Shown one piece after another: positions 23,217-35,582 of a stretch of DNA of 64,000 nt. The DNA is from Bolinopsis microptera (taxonomy: Eukaryota; Ctenophora; Tentaculata; Lobata; Bolinopsidae). A program made the translations under genes and the position numbers. Position 1 is the stretch's first letter; every line of letters starts with the position of its first letter. The notes under the pieces are model-generated. The model was not told the origin of the DNA, ran no database searches, and saw nothing but the letters and a program-made list of their open reading frames with translations. The stretch is taken from contig NC_087083.1 in assembly GCF_026151205.1 (NCBI RefSeq), positions 1,426,001 through 1,490,000 on the forward strand, written 5' to 3'.

Positions 23217-24889
23217 CAATTTACAGAATGCTTGCTAGAGATAAGAACAAAATATTTATCAAGACTATACATGCACATGAGTAACTGACGTGGATAAGCC
23301 TTCGTAAAAACGGATCCGAAAAGTAAATGCGGCAACTCGGGTCCTTGGTATTGTCGTCGGTATATTGTCCATTATCTACTTTCGCTTTCGTAGTTATACA
23401 AATAGTGGAGTTCTAATTACATACTTTAAACCGATAAGTAGAATGAATGAAGATACCTGACAATCATCACTTCTATAATCTCAAAAGCATGATATCTCGT
23501 AGTGATGTATATTGTACTATGAAACTTTAAATTACATTTTGGCGCTCACATGAACTCATGAATGAATTGCCGCTTAAGGTTCTTGTAAATGCGGCAGGGC
23601 ACCTTCAAGCTTAAATTATTCACCTTACTGAGGCAGTCAACCAAAGCGTGCTTTTATTTTTATGATATGATATGGTTTGATTGTATTAATAATACCAAAG
23701 ATTTAAATATTTGTTTCCAAAAAAATTTGTTTTCCCATTTCGACCAAATTTTAACGGGCGATACTTGTAAATATTGATTCTAATATTACCGTGACGTAGT
23801 CAAATCCGGCGCGCGTCCTGGTAGGTTAAAACCAACCAACAAAAATTGATGCAACGGAAGTCAACTCTAATATTGCAAAACAACAATCTTGTCGAGCGAA
23901 GCAATGCAAAAATATAAAAATATTTTCACAAAAGCTATATTTCACTCTAATTCCATAATTGTGCTTTTTTGGAAAATTTTTTTAAACAGTACGACGGTTA
24001 CAATGGTGCTTGGTTGATTGACTAAGAACTACATGTTAGAGAATATTGCTGGCAATCCCTCATTTATTTTATGGTCAAGTTCGTTGCTTGGTCAATGTCG
24101 AGTTATCGCGATCATACGGGGTCTTATCCTAATCACGACGCTGGATTATGAACCCAAATATTTGATAGAGTAGCATCAAATGGTTCGTACCCATTACCGG
24201 GACAAAATGTACTGCTTCTGTATTTACGAGAAACATCAGCCTTTAGTCAATAGTCATTTTAGGGATATTATTGGCAATTTTTCAAGAATGGATTAAATTA
24301 TTTCATTTCTTTCTTTTTGTCATTTAATGATCGATGGAAGTAAGACAGAAATAAACGACAATTTAAACCGGTCCACAAAAGAAAATTTATTATAAGAAAC
24401 AATACATTACTTAAACTTGTAACCTATGTAAATTAAGATCATCTGTTTTCAACAATTGAGAAATCTTATTTAGTTAAAAGAATTTAATAACTTAGCGGGA
24501 CATTAATCTGATGTTTATGATGTTGTCCCGTCGCACATGTTGAAATTTAGATGCTTCTTGGATAACTCCTCGGAGTTGTTGGACTGAATTTTACAAAAAA
24601 AAGAAAAATAAAGATAATTTTAGACAGCCGACGACAGCCGATTTTTACCACATTACGTGTGCCATAATTAATTAATTGAATCTAATTAGATGATAACCCC
24701 TCCATGGCACACATTAATCGTGTCAATGATGATCCTATAAATTACCTACGCCATGTAAAATAAACCAAACTCAAATTGCGGAATAAAAGTTACTTCAAAT
24801 ATTGGATCATGTGAACATTTTAAGAAAAAAAGGTCCCCAGAAAAACGAAACCTTGGCCTATCCTTAATATATTTATATTTACTTATAAG
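23217..24889. other. AT-rich intergenic sequence
   Basis: No gene recognised. It holds only a fragment of the dispersed gacgagtccaa/ggcgcgcgtcctggtaggtt repeat at about 23800-23860. Confidence 0.35.
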
Positions 24890-24891
24890 TA

Positions 24892-25041
24892 CAGTAAAAC
24901 CGCGATTTACCGTGGAGTTTGAGGAAAAGGACATAACCTTGGTGGATCGGGGTTCAGTTTGTTCACCTTATGCACGATAAGCCCTATTTGGGGAAAGGAA
25001 ATGGCCGCGGTAATCGGGGTTAGTAAATCAGGATTTTACTG
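24892..25041. mobile_element. pogo/Tigger-like MITE, 150 bp
   Basis: Inverted ends CAGTAAAACCGCGATTTAC (24892) and GTAAATCAGGATTTTACTG (ends 25041), differing at only a few positions, are flanked directly by TA at 24890-24891 and 25042-25043. CAGT...ACTG termini and a TA target duplication are the known signature of pogo/Tigger-class Tc1/mariner elements. No coding sequence, so it is non-autonomous and would depend on a transposase elsewhere. Confidence 0.75.
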
Positions 25042-25375
25042 TACCAGTTTTTATATGAAACCCTATATCTGGATACTAGTTGAGAGGTGAACCATATTTT
25101 TTGAACTCGGGCCTTGATTGGTCAATGCTGGAAGCTGATTTGCTAATCACTGTTACATTACCCAAAAAATATGGTTTGCCTTCCCACCAGAAACCAAACC
25201 TTAAGACCAGCTCATGCAATCGATACAATTTCGCGAACCTCACTGTAAATTACATACAATCACAATTACGTATATTATAAGTTTTAACGTGATACTCAAA
25301 TGGTCTACCATCAAAATAAATAGATCGTAAAAACTTCAAAATATAATATAAATGTTCTGAGGAAGAAGACGCAGT

Positions 25376-28300
25376 TTATTCTATAAGTTTCTTGGCTTTG
25401 AAGAATCGCTTCAGGTAGAAGACCTGCCACAGGGCCAGGCCAAGGAGCACTGCCATAGAGAAAATACTGAACCACAGCACACGACTGTTAGTTGACTCTG
25501 AAATAATGCGGGTTAGATTCGTGTGACATGTTAGCACATATGGGTCGTTCACATGTTACGTTAGATTCGTGTGACATGTTAGCACATATGGGTCGTTCAC
25601 ATGTTACGTTATCACTCCGTAATCATTTTTACACATAGATATTGTGTCAAAATTACAATAGCGTATTATCATTTGGAGACCCCTCCCCCTCGGCTGATTA
25701 TGCAATGTGTGAACGTCGAACTACCCCATTACGTTCTACGATTAATTTTAAATCAAATCAAATTGAAGATAATACCAGCCGTTAGTCTCGAGCTTTACTT
25801 TTACCTATTTCATCATACTAATGCAAATAACATACGTTAGATTAGAGTATGGATTTAGATTTTAGCCTGAAATGTCCTATACATTTGTCGGACAGCGGAA
25901 TACTGACGAGTAAGTAGGTTGGACGCGCGCGCAATGCGCGCATCCTACAAGGTTGACGTGTCCATTAAGTGGTCTGGTTAAGTATAGCAAAAGCAACAAT
26001 TTTAGAAAGTCATATTTTAAAGTGGTTATCAAACTAATGAATAAGTTATTGAAAGGGAAGTAAAACTGGTTTGTTTTCAACTTAATCTTTCACCCGTACT
26101 ATACGTGGCACAATTTGCCAAGTTTCAAACGCAATAAGATAGCGGAATAAAACTAGAAACTTGGTACAAACACGAGGCTTCGCGCGCTACGTCACCAAGC
26201 GTTGCACACTGTGACCGACATTTCTGGTGATGAATTAACTCTTTGGTTACCAGACACATGGAGTCGCGTCATCTTACCGTTTGTGTCCCTCATTAACTTT
26301 TCTCTGGACTTCATGTAAGCAAAGTCGCTGACGATTGCCTCTGCCAGATCCTCAAGTTTCTTCAGTTCTAGTTCCATGGGCTTCAGCTTTTCGGCTTTAG
26401 CAAGCTGAAAGAAACGGTTGTTAATATTTCAACTTTGTGTTAAAAATAAGAGGTTAAATTAAATCGATTAAAAACATGGTGTCGTATGTCTGGGTACTAA
26501 TAAAGTAGGTGCAATAAAAAAAGTAAGTTCAACTGCCGTTTTTGCCATATTCACTACACATACGCAATTATAATTTTATTTGATGTTATAAAACCAGCAT
26601 ATTAAAAACCAGCAAATAAAAACTAAAAAAGGGCAACTAACGTCGTTATAAGATTTAGCCTCGATTCCTCGTTTAACAGTTAGTTTAACAGACAAGTCCT
26701 CTCCTGGTGGCACTCTAACTGCATTATCAACCCTGAAATATATTAAATAGTTAAATAATTACTCGGTTGATAAATAGTTTGATATTGACTCGGTTGAAGA
26801 GTGATCGGGAATCTGTGATTTTGATTTAGGGTTAAATGATGAGGAGGGGCAAGCCAAGCGATCTGGAATCTTGTAATGGTCCCCCTTTAGTACATCTACA
26901 TTTTAGTGTACTGTAAACATAGTGCTATACTATACAATATACATTATACATACATAATACATATATGTATAAAAACTGTATTGACACCGATAACGAGATT
27001 ACCTCTTAGCGTGGAAGCAAATACTGAACATATCGTAGTCGTCCAAAGTAAAGGCAAACTTCCCTGTATCTGCTTTTTCCTTCGAGAAAAGTGTTTGGTC
27101 TTTCGTGTCTTTTACCTGTCAGTTTAATTAGGATCATCAAAATGAATGTTACACAAAATTCCATATGAATGAAAGCATTTTGAACAAAATTCCCGGTCAT
27201 TCTTGTTTACAAGGATATATTTTCATTGGGATTTGGGAGTAAGATATGGGTGTAAAAGGTGAGATAAAAGCTGCGGAAAGTGCGGCCTACACGTGTAAAA
27301 ACTAATCAATTAATTAACTAATTATCTCACCAGAATATCAACTTCATGGCTCTCAGGAATGCTCTCTACAGTAAATTCCCCAACTACCAAAACGTCCTTG
27401 TGTGCTTCTTCTTTTATACATCGCGAACCTGAAAATATCGTTAATCATTGCACTGTAATTAGCATCATGTACTGATGTACAATGTACATTGAAAGTAAGG
27501 TTTTTTTTTTACATATTTGATAGATTTACAGATCTGGCTTGACAAAAATTTTCAGAAAAAATCATGTTCGCGGGAAGCAAAAATCCGATGAGTTTTTTAG
27601 GGGGGAGGGGTAGGGGGTTGAGGGGGGTTGGGAAGGGTTGTCACATGACGAGAAATTTTTTGCAAAAATTAAACAATCTTTATTTGTTGAATCTATTATT
27701 CACCCCTGTTGCCTAAAGTGGTGGGTCTGCACTTGAGAAGAGTGGGTCTGGCCGCTAGAATGGTGGGTCTGCAATCTAGAAGTGGGTCTGGCAACCAGAA
27801 TGGTGGGTTTACAATCTAGAAGTGGGTCTGGCAACCATAATGATGGGTCTGTACCCTTTAAGAATGGTCTGACAACCAGAGTGGTGGGTGTGCACTTGAC
27901 AATAGTGGGTCTGGCAGCTAGAATGGTGGGTATGCAATCTAGAAGTGGGTCTGTTAACCAGAATTGTGGGTATACACCCTTGAAGAGTGGGTCTGACAAC
28001 CAGAATGGTGGGTCTGCACTTGAGAAGAGTGGTTCTTGCGGCTGGAATGGTGGGTCTGCAATCTAGAAGTTGGTCTAGCAACCAGAATTGTGGATCTGCA
28101 TTCGAGAATAATGAGTCTTCACTCTAGAAGAGTGGGTCTGACAACCAGAATGGTGGGTCTGCACTTGAGAAGAGTGGGTCTGGCGGCTGGAATGGTGGGT
28201 CTGCAATCTAGAAGTTGGTCTAGCAACAGAATTTTGGATCTGCATTCGAGAATAATGAGTCTTCACTCTAGAAGAGTGGGTCCGGCAACCAGAGTGGTGG

Positions 28301-31300
28301 GTCTGCACTTGAGAAGCGTGGGTCTGGCCACTAAATGGTTAGTCTGCACCCTTTAAGAGTGGGTCTGACAACCAGAGTGGTGGGTCTGGACTTAAGAAGA
28401 GTGGGTCTGGAAGCTGGAATGGTGGGTCTGCATTCTAGAAGTTGGTCTGGCAACCAGAATGGTGGGTGTACGTACACCCTTGAAGAGTGGGTCTGACAAC
28501 CCGAGTGGTAGATCTGCACTTGAGAAGAGTGGGTCTGGCAGCTGGAATGGTGGGTCTGCAATCTATAAGTGAGTCTGGCAGCTAGAATTTAGTGGGTCTG
28601 AAATCTAGAAGTGGGTCTTGCAACATGAATGTGGGTCTGCACCCTTGAAGAGTGGGTCTGGCAATCAGAATGGTACGTCTACACTCTAGAAGAGTGGGTC
28701 TGGCAACCAGAATGGTGGATTTTCGCCCTAGAAGGGTGAGTCTGGAAACCAGAAAGGTGGGTCTACAATCTGGAATAGTGGGTCTGGCAACCAGAATTGC
28801 GGGTCTGCATTCTAGAATAGTGGATCTTCACTCTAGAAGAGTGGGCCTGGCAACCAGAATGGTAAGTCCACACTCTGTGAACCAGATTTGGGGGTCTATA
28901 AACTAGAATAAAGGAGATATGGCTACCAGAATTGTGGGTTTGGACAACCCGAATGGTGGGTCTTCACTCTAGAATAATAGGTCTGGTGGGTCTACACTTT
29001 AAAAGAGTGGGTCTGGCAACTAGATTGGTGTGTCTGCAATCTATAAGAGTGGGTCTGGCAACCAGAATAGTGGGTCTGCAATCAAGGGAATCAAGATGAG
29101 TGAGTCTGGCTATCAGAATGGTGGGTCTGCACCTTAGGGTTGTGGGTCTGGAGACAAGAATGATGGGTCAGAATTCTTGAATAGTGGGTCTTCACTCTAG
29201 CTGAGAGTGGGTCTGGCAACAAGAATGGTGGGTAAGAATTCTAGAATAGTGGGTCTTCACTCTAGAAGAGTGGGTCTGGCAACCAGAATGGTAAGTCTAC
29301 ACTCTGTCAAGTGTCAACCAGAATTGGGGGTCTAAACTAGATTATAGGATATATGGCAACCAGAATTGTGCGTCTGGAGTCTAGAGTCTAGAATAGTGGG
29401 TCCGGCAACCCGAAAGGTGGGTCTTCACTCAAAAATAGTGGGTCTGGCAATCGGAATGGTGCGTCTACACTCTAGAAGAGTGGGGCTGGCAACCAGAATG
29501 GTAGGTCTTCGCCTTAGAAGAGTGGGTCTGGCAACCAGAATGGTGGGTCTGCATTTTAGAATAGTGGGTCTTGACTCTATACCTACTAGAAGAGTGGGTC
29601 TCCTCTCTAGAAGAGTGAATCTGGCAACCAGAATGGTAATCCTTCACTCTGTCAACCAGAATTGGGGGTCTATGAACTAGAATATAGGAGATATGACAAC
29701 CAGAATTGTGGGTCTGGACTCTAGAATAGTGGGTCTGGCAACCAAGATGTTGAGTCTGCACTCTAATAGAGTGGGTCTGGCAACTAGAATGCAGACACGT
29801 AGCCAAGGGGAAGACCCCCGGAAAAAAATTGAACCCCAAAAAAATAAGCCCTCTAGTCGCCTGGTAAGTGGGCTGTGTTTATGACTGTTTGATTAAACGA
29901 CACGACAGGCAATCGACTTTAGCATTTCGTAAATTATTCCCAAATCCCACTATACAATATAATGTACTTATTCAATTCAATGTGACAAGTACTGAGTTCC
30001 CCCTTAGCCCCCAACTTTGTATTATTGTGATGTCTGAAATTACAAATTTCTTTAATGCCAAATGTCGTCTGAAACACCCTATTTCTCAAAAATTTTCCGG
30101 GGGCTGCACCCCCAACTTTGTATTATCGCCGTCCTACAAATTTCTTTAATGCCTAATGTCGTCTAAAACAAATAATTTCTAAAAATTTTCTTGGGGGCTG
30201 CGCCCCCCCCAGTCCCCCAACTTTATATTATTGTGATGTCTGATTATTACTGCGCCCCCCCATCCCACCAACCTTGTATTATTGTAATGTCTGATTATTG
30301 CTGTCCTACAAATTATTGCTGTTATGTCCCACAAATGTCGTCCAAAACACATAATTTCTCAAAAATTTTCTGATTGGCTGCGCCCCCCCCCCCCCCCTCC
30401 CTAGCCAACCAACTTTATATTATTGTGATGTCTGATTATTACTGCCCTACTAATTTCTTTAATGCCTAATGTCGTCTGAATCACCCTATTTCTCAAAATT
30501 TTTCCGGGGGGTGCGGTGCGCCCCCGGCCCCCTAGCCTCCCAACTTTGTATTAATGTGATGTCTGATTATTACTGTCCTACAAATTTCTTTAATGCCAAA
30601 TGTCGTCTAAAACACATTATTTCTCAAAAATTTTCTGGGGGGCTGCGCCCCCCCCCGGCCCCCAACTTTATATTATTGTGATGTCTGATTATTACTTTCC
30701 CCAAATTTCTTTAATGCCAAATGCCGTTTTAATCACCCTATTTCTCAAAAATTTTCCTGGGGGTTCGCTCCCCTTGCCCACCAACTTTATATTAATCTGA
30801 TGTATGATTATTGCTGTCCTACAAATTTCTTTAATGCCAAATGTCGTCTGAATCACCCTATTTCTCAAAAATTTTCCGAAGGCCAGGGCTGCGCCTCCCT
30901 AGCCCCCCAACTCTGTATTAATGTGATGTCTGATTATTACTGTCCTACAAATTTCTTTAATGCCAAATGTCGTCTAAAACACAAAATTTCTCAAAAATTT
31001 TCTGGGGGGCTGCGCCTTCCCCCCTCCCTAGCCAACCAAACGAGCTTCGCCCCAGCTACGTGTCGTGTCGGGCTACGTGCCCAGAATCGAAAAAACTTAA
31101 TCTTTAAATGAATAACGGAACCTTCTTTATGAAGTCACGAGATGATAATATAATTGGGAGGCAAAGTGGGTATCGGGCTTGGGGCTCATAATGCCCAAAA
31201 TTTGGCCGCTGTCGAGTGGGTCTGCCTAAAATTCACAGATCTAGCTATGGGTCTGAGACATTTGTAAAAAAAAAACCTTAATTGAAAGTGACACTGCACT

Positions 31301-31665
31301 TTTCACATGAGAATTGAGAATGGCACGTAAGGTATGAAAATATGGGAGAAAATATGGGAGAAAATTCGAATAATTTAAACTTATAGTCTCTGATAATGAT
31401 GACATTTGTTTTAGAGCGATCATATCAAATCTAGACGCATCATAAGTGATACATACCACAGTTTGTACATAAAATAAGAATGAAAGATATCTTATTAACA
31501 ATGTTGACTTAGACTAACTAAGCTTATAATATAAGTATGAGATAATAATATCTTAACTAATTAATTCAATTAAATAATTAATTAATTAATTTTACCCTCC
31601 GCTGGTAGTTTGAAGCTGATGGAGAGGACTGCTGGTAACAAATACAACAACACTACACACCTCAT
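25376..31665 (-). CDS. TMED10: p24 family cargo receptor, TMED10-like (p24 delta)
   Basis: Six exons: 31665-31596, 27428-27331, 27115-27003, 26732-26642, 26404-26278 and 25497-25376, all GT-AG, joining to 206 residues. p24 proteins cycle between ER and Golgi in COPI/COPII vesicles and select luminal cargo. Seen here: a signal peptide (residues 1-15, ending VLS), a GOLD domain with the two conserved Cys (C27, C89), a coiled-coil stretch [33 protein letters not shown] before one membrane segment (~175-196), and the cytosolic tail [11 protein letters not shown] with FF and dilysine signals. This tail and the RDTNEST motif are diagnostic of TMED10. The length fits the family. Intron 1 (~4.2 kb) holds two tandem-repeat arrays; intron 5 has a 48-bp duplication. 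The next gene upstream (peroxiredoxin) ends 516 bp away in the same orientation. Confidence 0.95.
25512..25607. repeat. Perfect 48-bp tandem duplication in TMED10 intron 5
   Basis: The unit beginning gttagattcgtgtgacatgt and ending gttcacatgttac occurs twice head-to-tail with no difference, just inside the acceptor side of the last intron (15 bp upstream of exon 6 on the minus strand). Confidence 0.9.
25915..25970. repeat. Short GC-rich hairpin in TMED10 intron 5
   Basis: gtaggttggacgcgcgcgca and its inverted complement tgcgcgcatcctac pair around a tiny loop (cgcgcgcaatgcgcgc core). It resembles the hairpin motif of the gtaggttgtaaa dispersed repeat and is probably a fragment of it. Confidence 0.45.
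27712..29800. repeat. Large minisatellite in TMED10 intron 1, ~40-bp unit
   Basis: About fifty imperfect copies of a unit close to agtgggtctggcaaccagaa tggtgggtctgcactctaga ag. Copies differ by small substitutions and indels and form subtypes (tggcagctagaa, aatagtgggtcttcac). The long open frames on both strands arise from the repeat period and are not genes. Confidence 0.93.
30000..31062. repeat. Second tandem array in TMED10 intron 1, ~125-bp unit
   Basis: About eight copies of a unit containing, in order: ccccaactttgtattattgt, gatgtctgattattactg, tcctacaaatttctttaatg, ccaaatgtcgtctga, atttctcaaaaattttc and ggggctgcgccccc. The last part is a self-complementary GGGGGCTGCGCCCCC palindrome in several units, so each unit can form a short GC hairpin. 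Frames across it are not genes. Confidence 0.9.
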
Positions 31666-32181
31666 CCTATTAATAGAAGTTAATTAGCTAATTAGTCAAT
31701 TAATTTGAAATGTTGAAATACATTTTGTTGTAAGTTTCTGAGACTGATTTCAATGTTTGATAGTAAGACCATTGAATAGAAGGTCAAAACATTTAAACAG
31801 CAACAAATAATGGTTATGTAATAACTCTAATAAATGTTAAAAATACATCAAAGACAATAAGTTAGCAACAAACAAACAAGGAAGCAAGGAACCCCTACCT
31901 ACAAAACCATATAACTGAAACAAAAATGCCGAGTTTTGTTACCGACTTGTTCAATCATAGATGTCAAAACATTTTCAAAAACAGAAAAATTAAACGTGCA
32001 CTATAAAAACTTAAGTAGTTGTAACTGAAGCAAAGCATAAAATTATCAGTCATAACAGTGACTAAAAAATGGAAAAAAAACCAAAAATCTTCAGGATCTA
32101 CCATAACCCCTAATATGACGTCACAACTCACATCGTGACGCCACAACTCATAACATGACGTCACAGATCACATAATCACAT
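31666..32181 (-). promoter_or_regulatory. TMED10-peroxiredoxin intergenic gap with three spaced TGACG motifs
   Basis: Only 516 bp separate the peroxiredoxin stop from the TMED10-like start, so this gap must hold the 3' UTR of one and the promoter of the other. A 20-bp unit repeats three times at 32116, 32136 and 32156. The first and third copies contain TGACGTCA, the consensus CRE/ATF palindrome; the middle reads TGACGCCA. CREB/ATF-type bZIP factors are known to bind such sites. Use here is inference. No clear TATA box was identified. Confidence 0.5.
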
Positions 32182-34479
32182 CTACAGCTCGTCAGATTTC
32201 CCGGATTTCTTGTTACAGTGCTTTTCAAAGTATTCAAGTTTACCGTCAGGATCTGGTTTAAGGGTATCTTTACCGGGTGTCCAATTAGCTGGGCATACTT
32301 CACCGTGTTGGTCGGTGTACTGGAATGCTTGTACCAACCTGAGGTAATTAAATAATTAATTATTTAATTAATTGGTTGATAAATTGATTTTACAATAAAA
32401 CAATCAACCTGAAGCTGTTAATGAATTAATTGATTAATAAGTTGTATACATTGCATTTAGATATCGTTTACCAAATAATCAAAACTGAATGTAAACCTGA
32501 GGGTTTCGTCAACACTTCTTCCAACTGGTAAATCATTCATTGTTATCTGACGTAGAATTCCTGAAATAGTTGTTTCGTCAGACCAAGGCCAGATACAAGA
32601 AAACTTGATAAAAACATGCTTTAAAATACGAAAAATTTGCCCAATCTACGATTTGTCCTTCAGTTCGGAACAAAAAAGAGCAAATAAAATGCTTTCTATT
32701 TAATATGTCATCGTTTACATAATATTCGACACGATTTGCACAATTCTCTCTGTAACGTACCGTATCCTTGTCTATGGAACAAGTCCGGAACAAGAACGAA
32801 TACCAATTAAAATGCTATTTTATTGAAGTAATATGTTATAATCTCTGCCACATACCTTTGTCGTCTATGATGAATAGTCCCCTGAGAGTGTGGCCAGCAT
32901 CCTCCAACAATACTCCGTAATCACGTGATATCTGTCTGGTTAGATCTGATACTATCGCGATATCCATCTCTCCCAACCCACCTGAACATGCCGTGATATC
33001 AGAATGTACTTTTACATAACATTCCGTGATATCAGAATATACTTTTACAGAACATTCTGTGCTATCAGAATGTACTTTTACATAACATTCCGTGATATCA
33101 GAATGTACTATTACAGAACATTCTGTGCTATCAGAATGTACTTTTACAGAACATTCTGTGTTATCAGAATGTACTTTTACAACTATAAGACTGGTTTGTT
33201 TCTTTATAATTGTTATATCTAACCAGATATCAATTCAAACTAAGCACAACGGGAGCTTATGTACCAAGACACTGATCTTTAAAGCTTTAACAGGGAATAC
33301 AATAACTAGAAGAAGTGGGAGCTGTGAAGCAAAAATAAACCAAAAATAAGTTGCTTAATGTAAGAACAGTTAGTAATATATAACTTGTTTAGGGTCGTTG
33401 TATAATCAGATTTGGCAGAAAATTATGACGATAATTATGGTGATAATTACGGCGGTAATTATGGCGCTGAACAAACAGTAAGTGTAAAGTTAAAGTTACC
33501 TTTTGATCTAGGAGTGTTGATAAAAGCCAGATGAGTAAACTTAGAGTCTACAGATGCTGCGATTACCTGTGGGGAACGATACACGTTAATTGATATTTAT
33601 AAATTGGTTTTAATTTCCCCAACAAACGGAAAAGTTAGACAAAGAATGGTAATCAAGCAAAAAGTTGGTTGTATCATAACTATGATTAAATTAACTACCT
33701 AATTACATAATTAAATAATTAACAAAACTGTTCTAGTGTTCTTACCTCGGTGTTAATCTTGGTGAACTCGCTGAGTCTGTCATTAAAAGCGATTATCTCA
33801 GTCGGGCACACGAAGGTGAAGTCAAGAGGGTAAAAGAAGAGAACCACGTATTTACCTGTGGAATAGAATGTTAAGTATTTTTATTTTTATTTCACGTTCT
33901 TACTTTTGTTTTACTTTTATTCTTTTTTCCACAAGTGGACTATCAAGGATGATATGAGTAGCAGAACTTTAGATTACCTAAAAGTAACACTTAACATGTT
34001 ATTTGTCCACTGCTTATTATAATGATATTACTTAAAACTCAGTAAATCAACAACGCTCCACAAATTAAACAATCCACACCCACCTTTGTAAGAAGAAAGT
34101 GTGATATCCTCAAACTTTCCCTTGACTACAGCAGGGGCAGTAAAGTCAGGTGCTGGTTTCATAATCCTAGCTTTTACGACTCCCAGAGCGTGGTCGTACC
34201 CCTGAGATAAAACATGCCATTTATCTTAACTGTAACATGTTTTTCATATTGTCAACTTTGAATATTGCTCTCATGAAACTCCACAATCATGACTGCACCA
34301 AAGAACCAAACCTTTTGAAACCAGTAATATCATTACATAATACAACATATGATTTGAGTAAGTGACACTGGAGAAGTATCACAAACCTTAGGTCCATACC
34401 CAAAGAAGCCATTCATAGGACACGCTTCATCAGAAGCAAATGCTGCCCCAACAAGAGCTAGCAGTACTACTGTCAACAT
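32182..34479 (-). CDS. PRDX4: ER-lumenal typical 2-Cys peroxiredoxin (Prx4-like) ending in SDEL
   Basis: Seven exons: 34479-34387, 34201-34084, 33855-33746, 33566-33500, 32981-32856, 32560-32497 and 32338-32182, all GT-AG, giving 244 residues. The enzyme reduces H2O2 by a Cys-based cycle. Seen: a signal peptide (residues 1-15, hydrophobic, cut before SDEACP), an N-terminal extension with a Cys (C20) like the one used by Prx4 for inter-subunit disulfides, [14 protein letters not shown] with peroxidatic C87, the GGLG loop (130-133), the GEVCPANW resolving C208, and EYF (228-230). GGLG plus YF is the known signature of peroxide-sensitive eukaryotic enzymes. The tail runs on to [11 protein letters not shown], a KDEL-type retrieval signal, so the protein should stay in the ER. 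Length and exon phases all fit. Its 5' end faces the plus-strand orphan gene at 35583. Confidence 0.95.
32988..33186. repeat. ~30-bp minisatellite in peroxiredoxin intron, abutting an exon
   Basis: About six units near gatatcagaatgtacttttacataacattccg with alternating cataacattccgtgatatc and cagaacattctgtgctatc forms. The last unit runs into the acceptor side of exon 5: on the minus strand GATATCACGGCATGTTCAG precedes the exon, a variant of the repeat unit GATATCACGGAATGTT. Confidence 0.9.
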
Positions 34480-35582
34480 AGTTCCTATCAGGAGATAACG
34501 GGTTAGTGATAATAGGATTGATAAAGATCTGGATGCTGGTGGACCATATTATTTCTGAAACGTAATATTAACAAGTTTCCAGCCTTGACCAATTAAAGCT
34601 TACAATCACTGTCTTGTGTTAAAACAAATGGTCTGAGCTAGCACAATTAGCATGTAAAATCTGGTGCAGTATCTCCAGATACATTTCAAAGACTCCGCTC
34701 AAAATATTGATTTACAGTGGCAAGCACTTTGTAGAAATGATGTGGAAATAAAACCATTCAAGTGTAAATCAATGCACTCCCGATTAATGTATAAAAACAA
34801 TAATGAGGGGGAGGTGCACTGCCATTTCTGCTGTTACCATTATTCGCACTTGTTAAATAAATAGATGAACAACTGTGACCCCCCTCCTAAAAATTCGAAA
34901 TAACGTTTATTACTTAGAATATCGAGTGCAGCCTGAACAATTTTGCTTCGCATTATTTTAAATTTGTCATCAATAATAATCACAACTGACTGTGCGTGTG
35001 CATGCTAAAAATTTGTCATTGATTGATCTTATCATTGATTTATAATGCTTCATTTTCTACATGACTCTTCACCACAATGTACATTGGCTTTGCATGATCT
35101 TGTGGGATTTCTTTACAAATAGTAATAAGCTTCAATTTAATGATCAGGTTGTCCTGTTTGATTCTTATCATACTTAGTGCTCAGTTGAAGTCGAATATTT
35201 ATATTGACATACTTTATATGATAACTTTTATGTTGTTACAAGTGAATGGGCATTAGATAACAATGCTGTTTTGTTTAATAGTCAGTGCAATTAGCATGCC
35301 GTGTGCATTTATCATGCTTGTTAATTTCTTAAGTTTTATAATTAGAACTATAATCATAATCAAATTAAAATAGCAAATTACACAATGGCATAATTGAATA
35401 ATTTAAGTATAGCTATGATGCTGTGAATCTAAAGCAGTGTTATAAATTACCCTGGTATACTACCAGAGCTTCTGTTTCTACATAAAAAGATTTGTGTGTA
35501 ATTTTGGTATGCAACAATCTATAATCTGTCATTTTGAAAATAAGGATACTGAAGGGCAAATATCTACTTATTCATTTCTAAG
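34480..35582. promoter_or_regulatory. Divergent intergenic region between peroxiredoxin and orphan gene
   Basis: 1.1 kb between two starts that point away from each other, so both promoters should lie here. It is AT-rich with no repeat and no clear TATA or CpG cluster that I could support. Confidence 0.35.

Noticed and set aside
27700-29884. Many 60-124-codon frames on both strands
   Set aside because: All lie in the ~40-bp minisatellite inside the TMED10 intron and mirror its unit.
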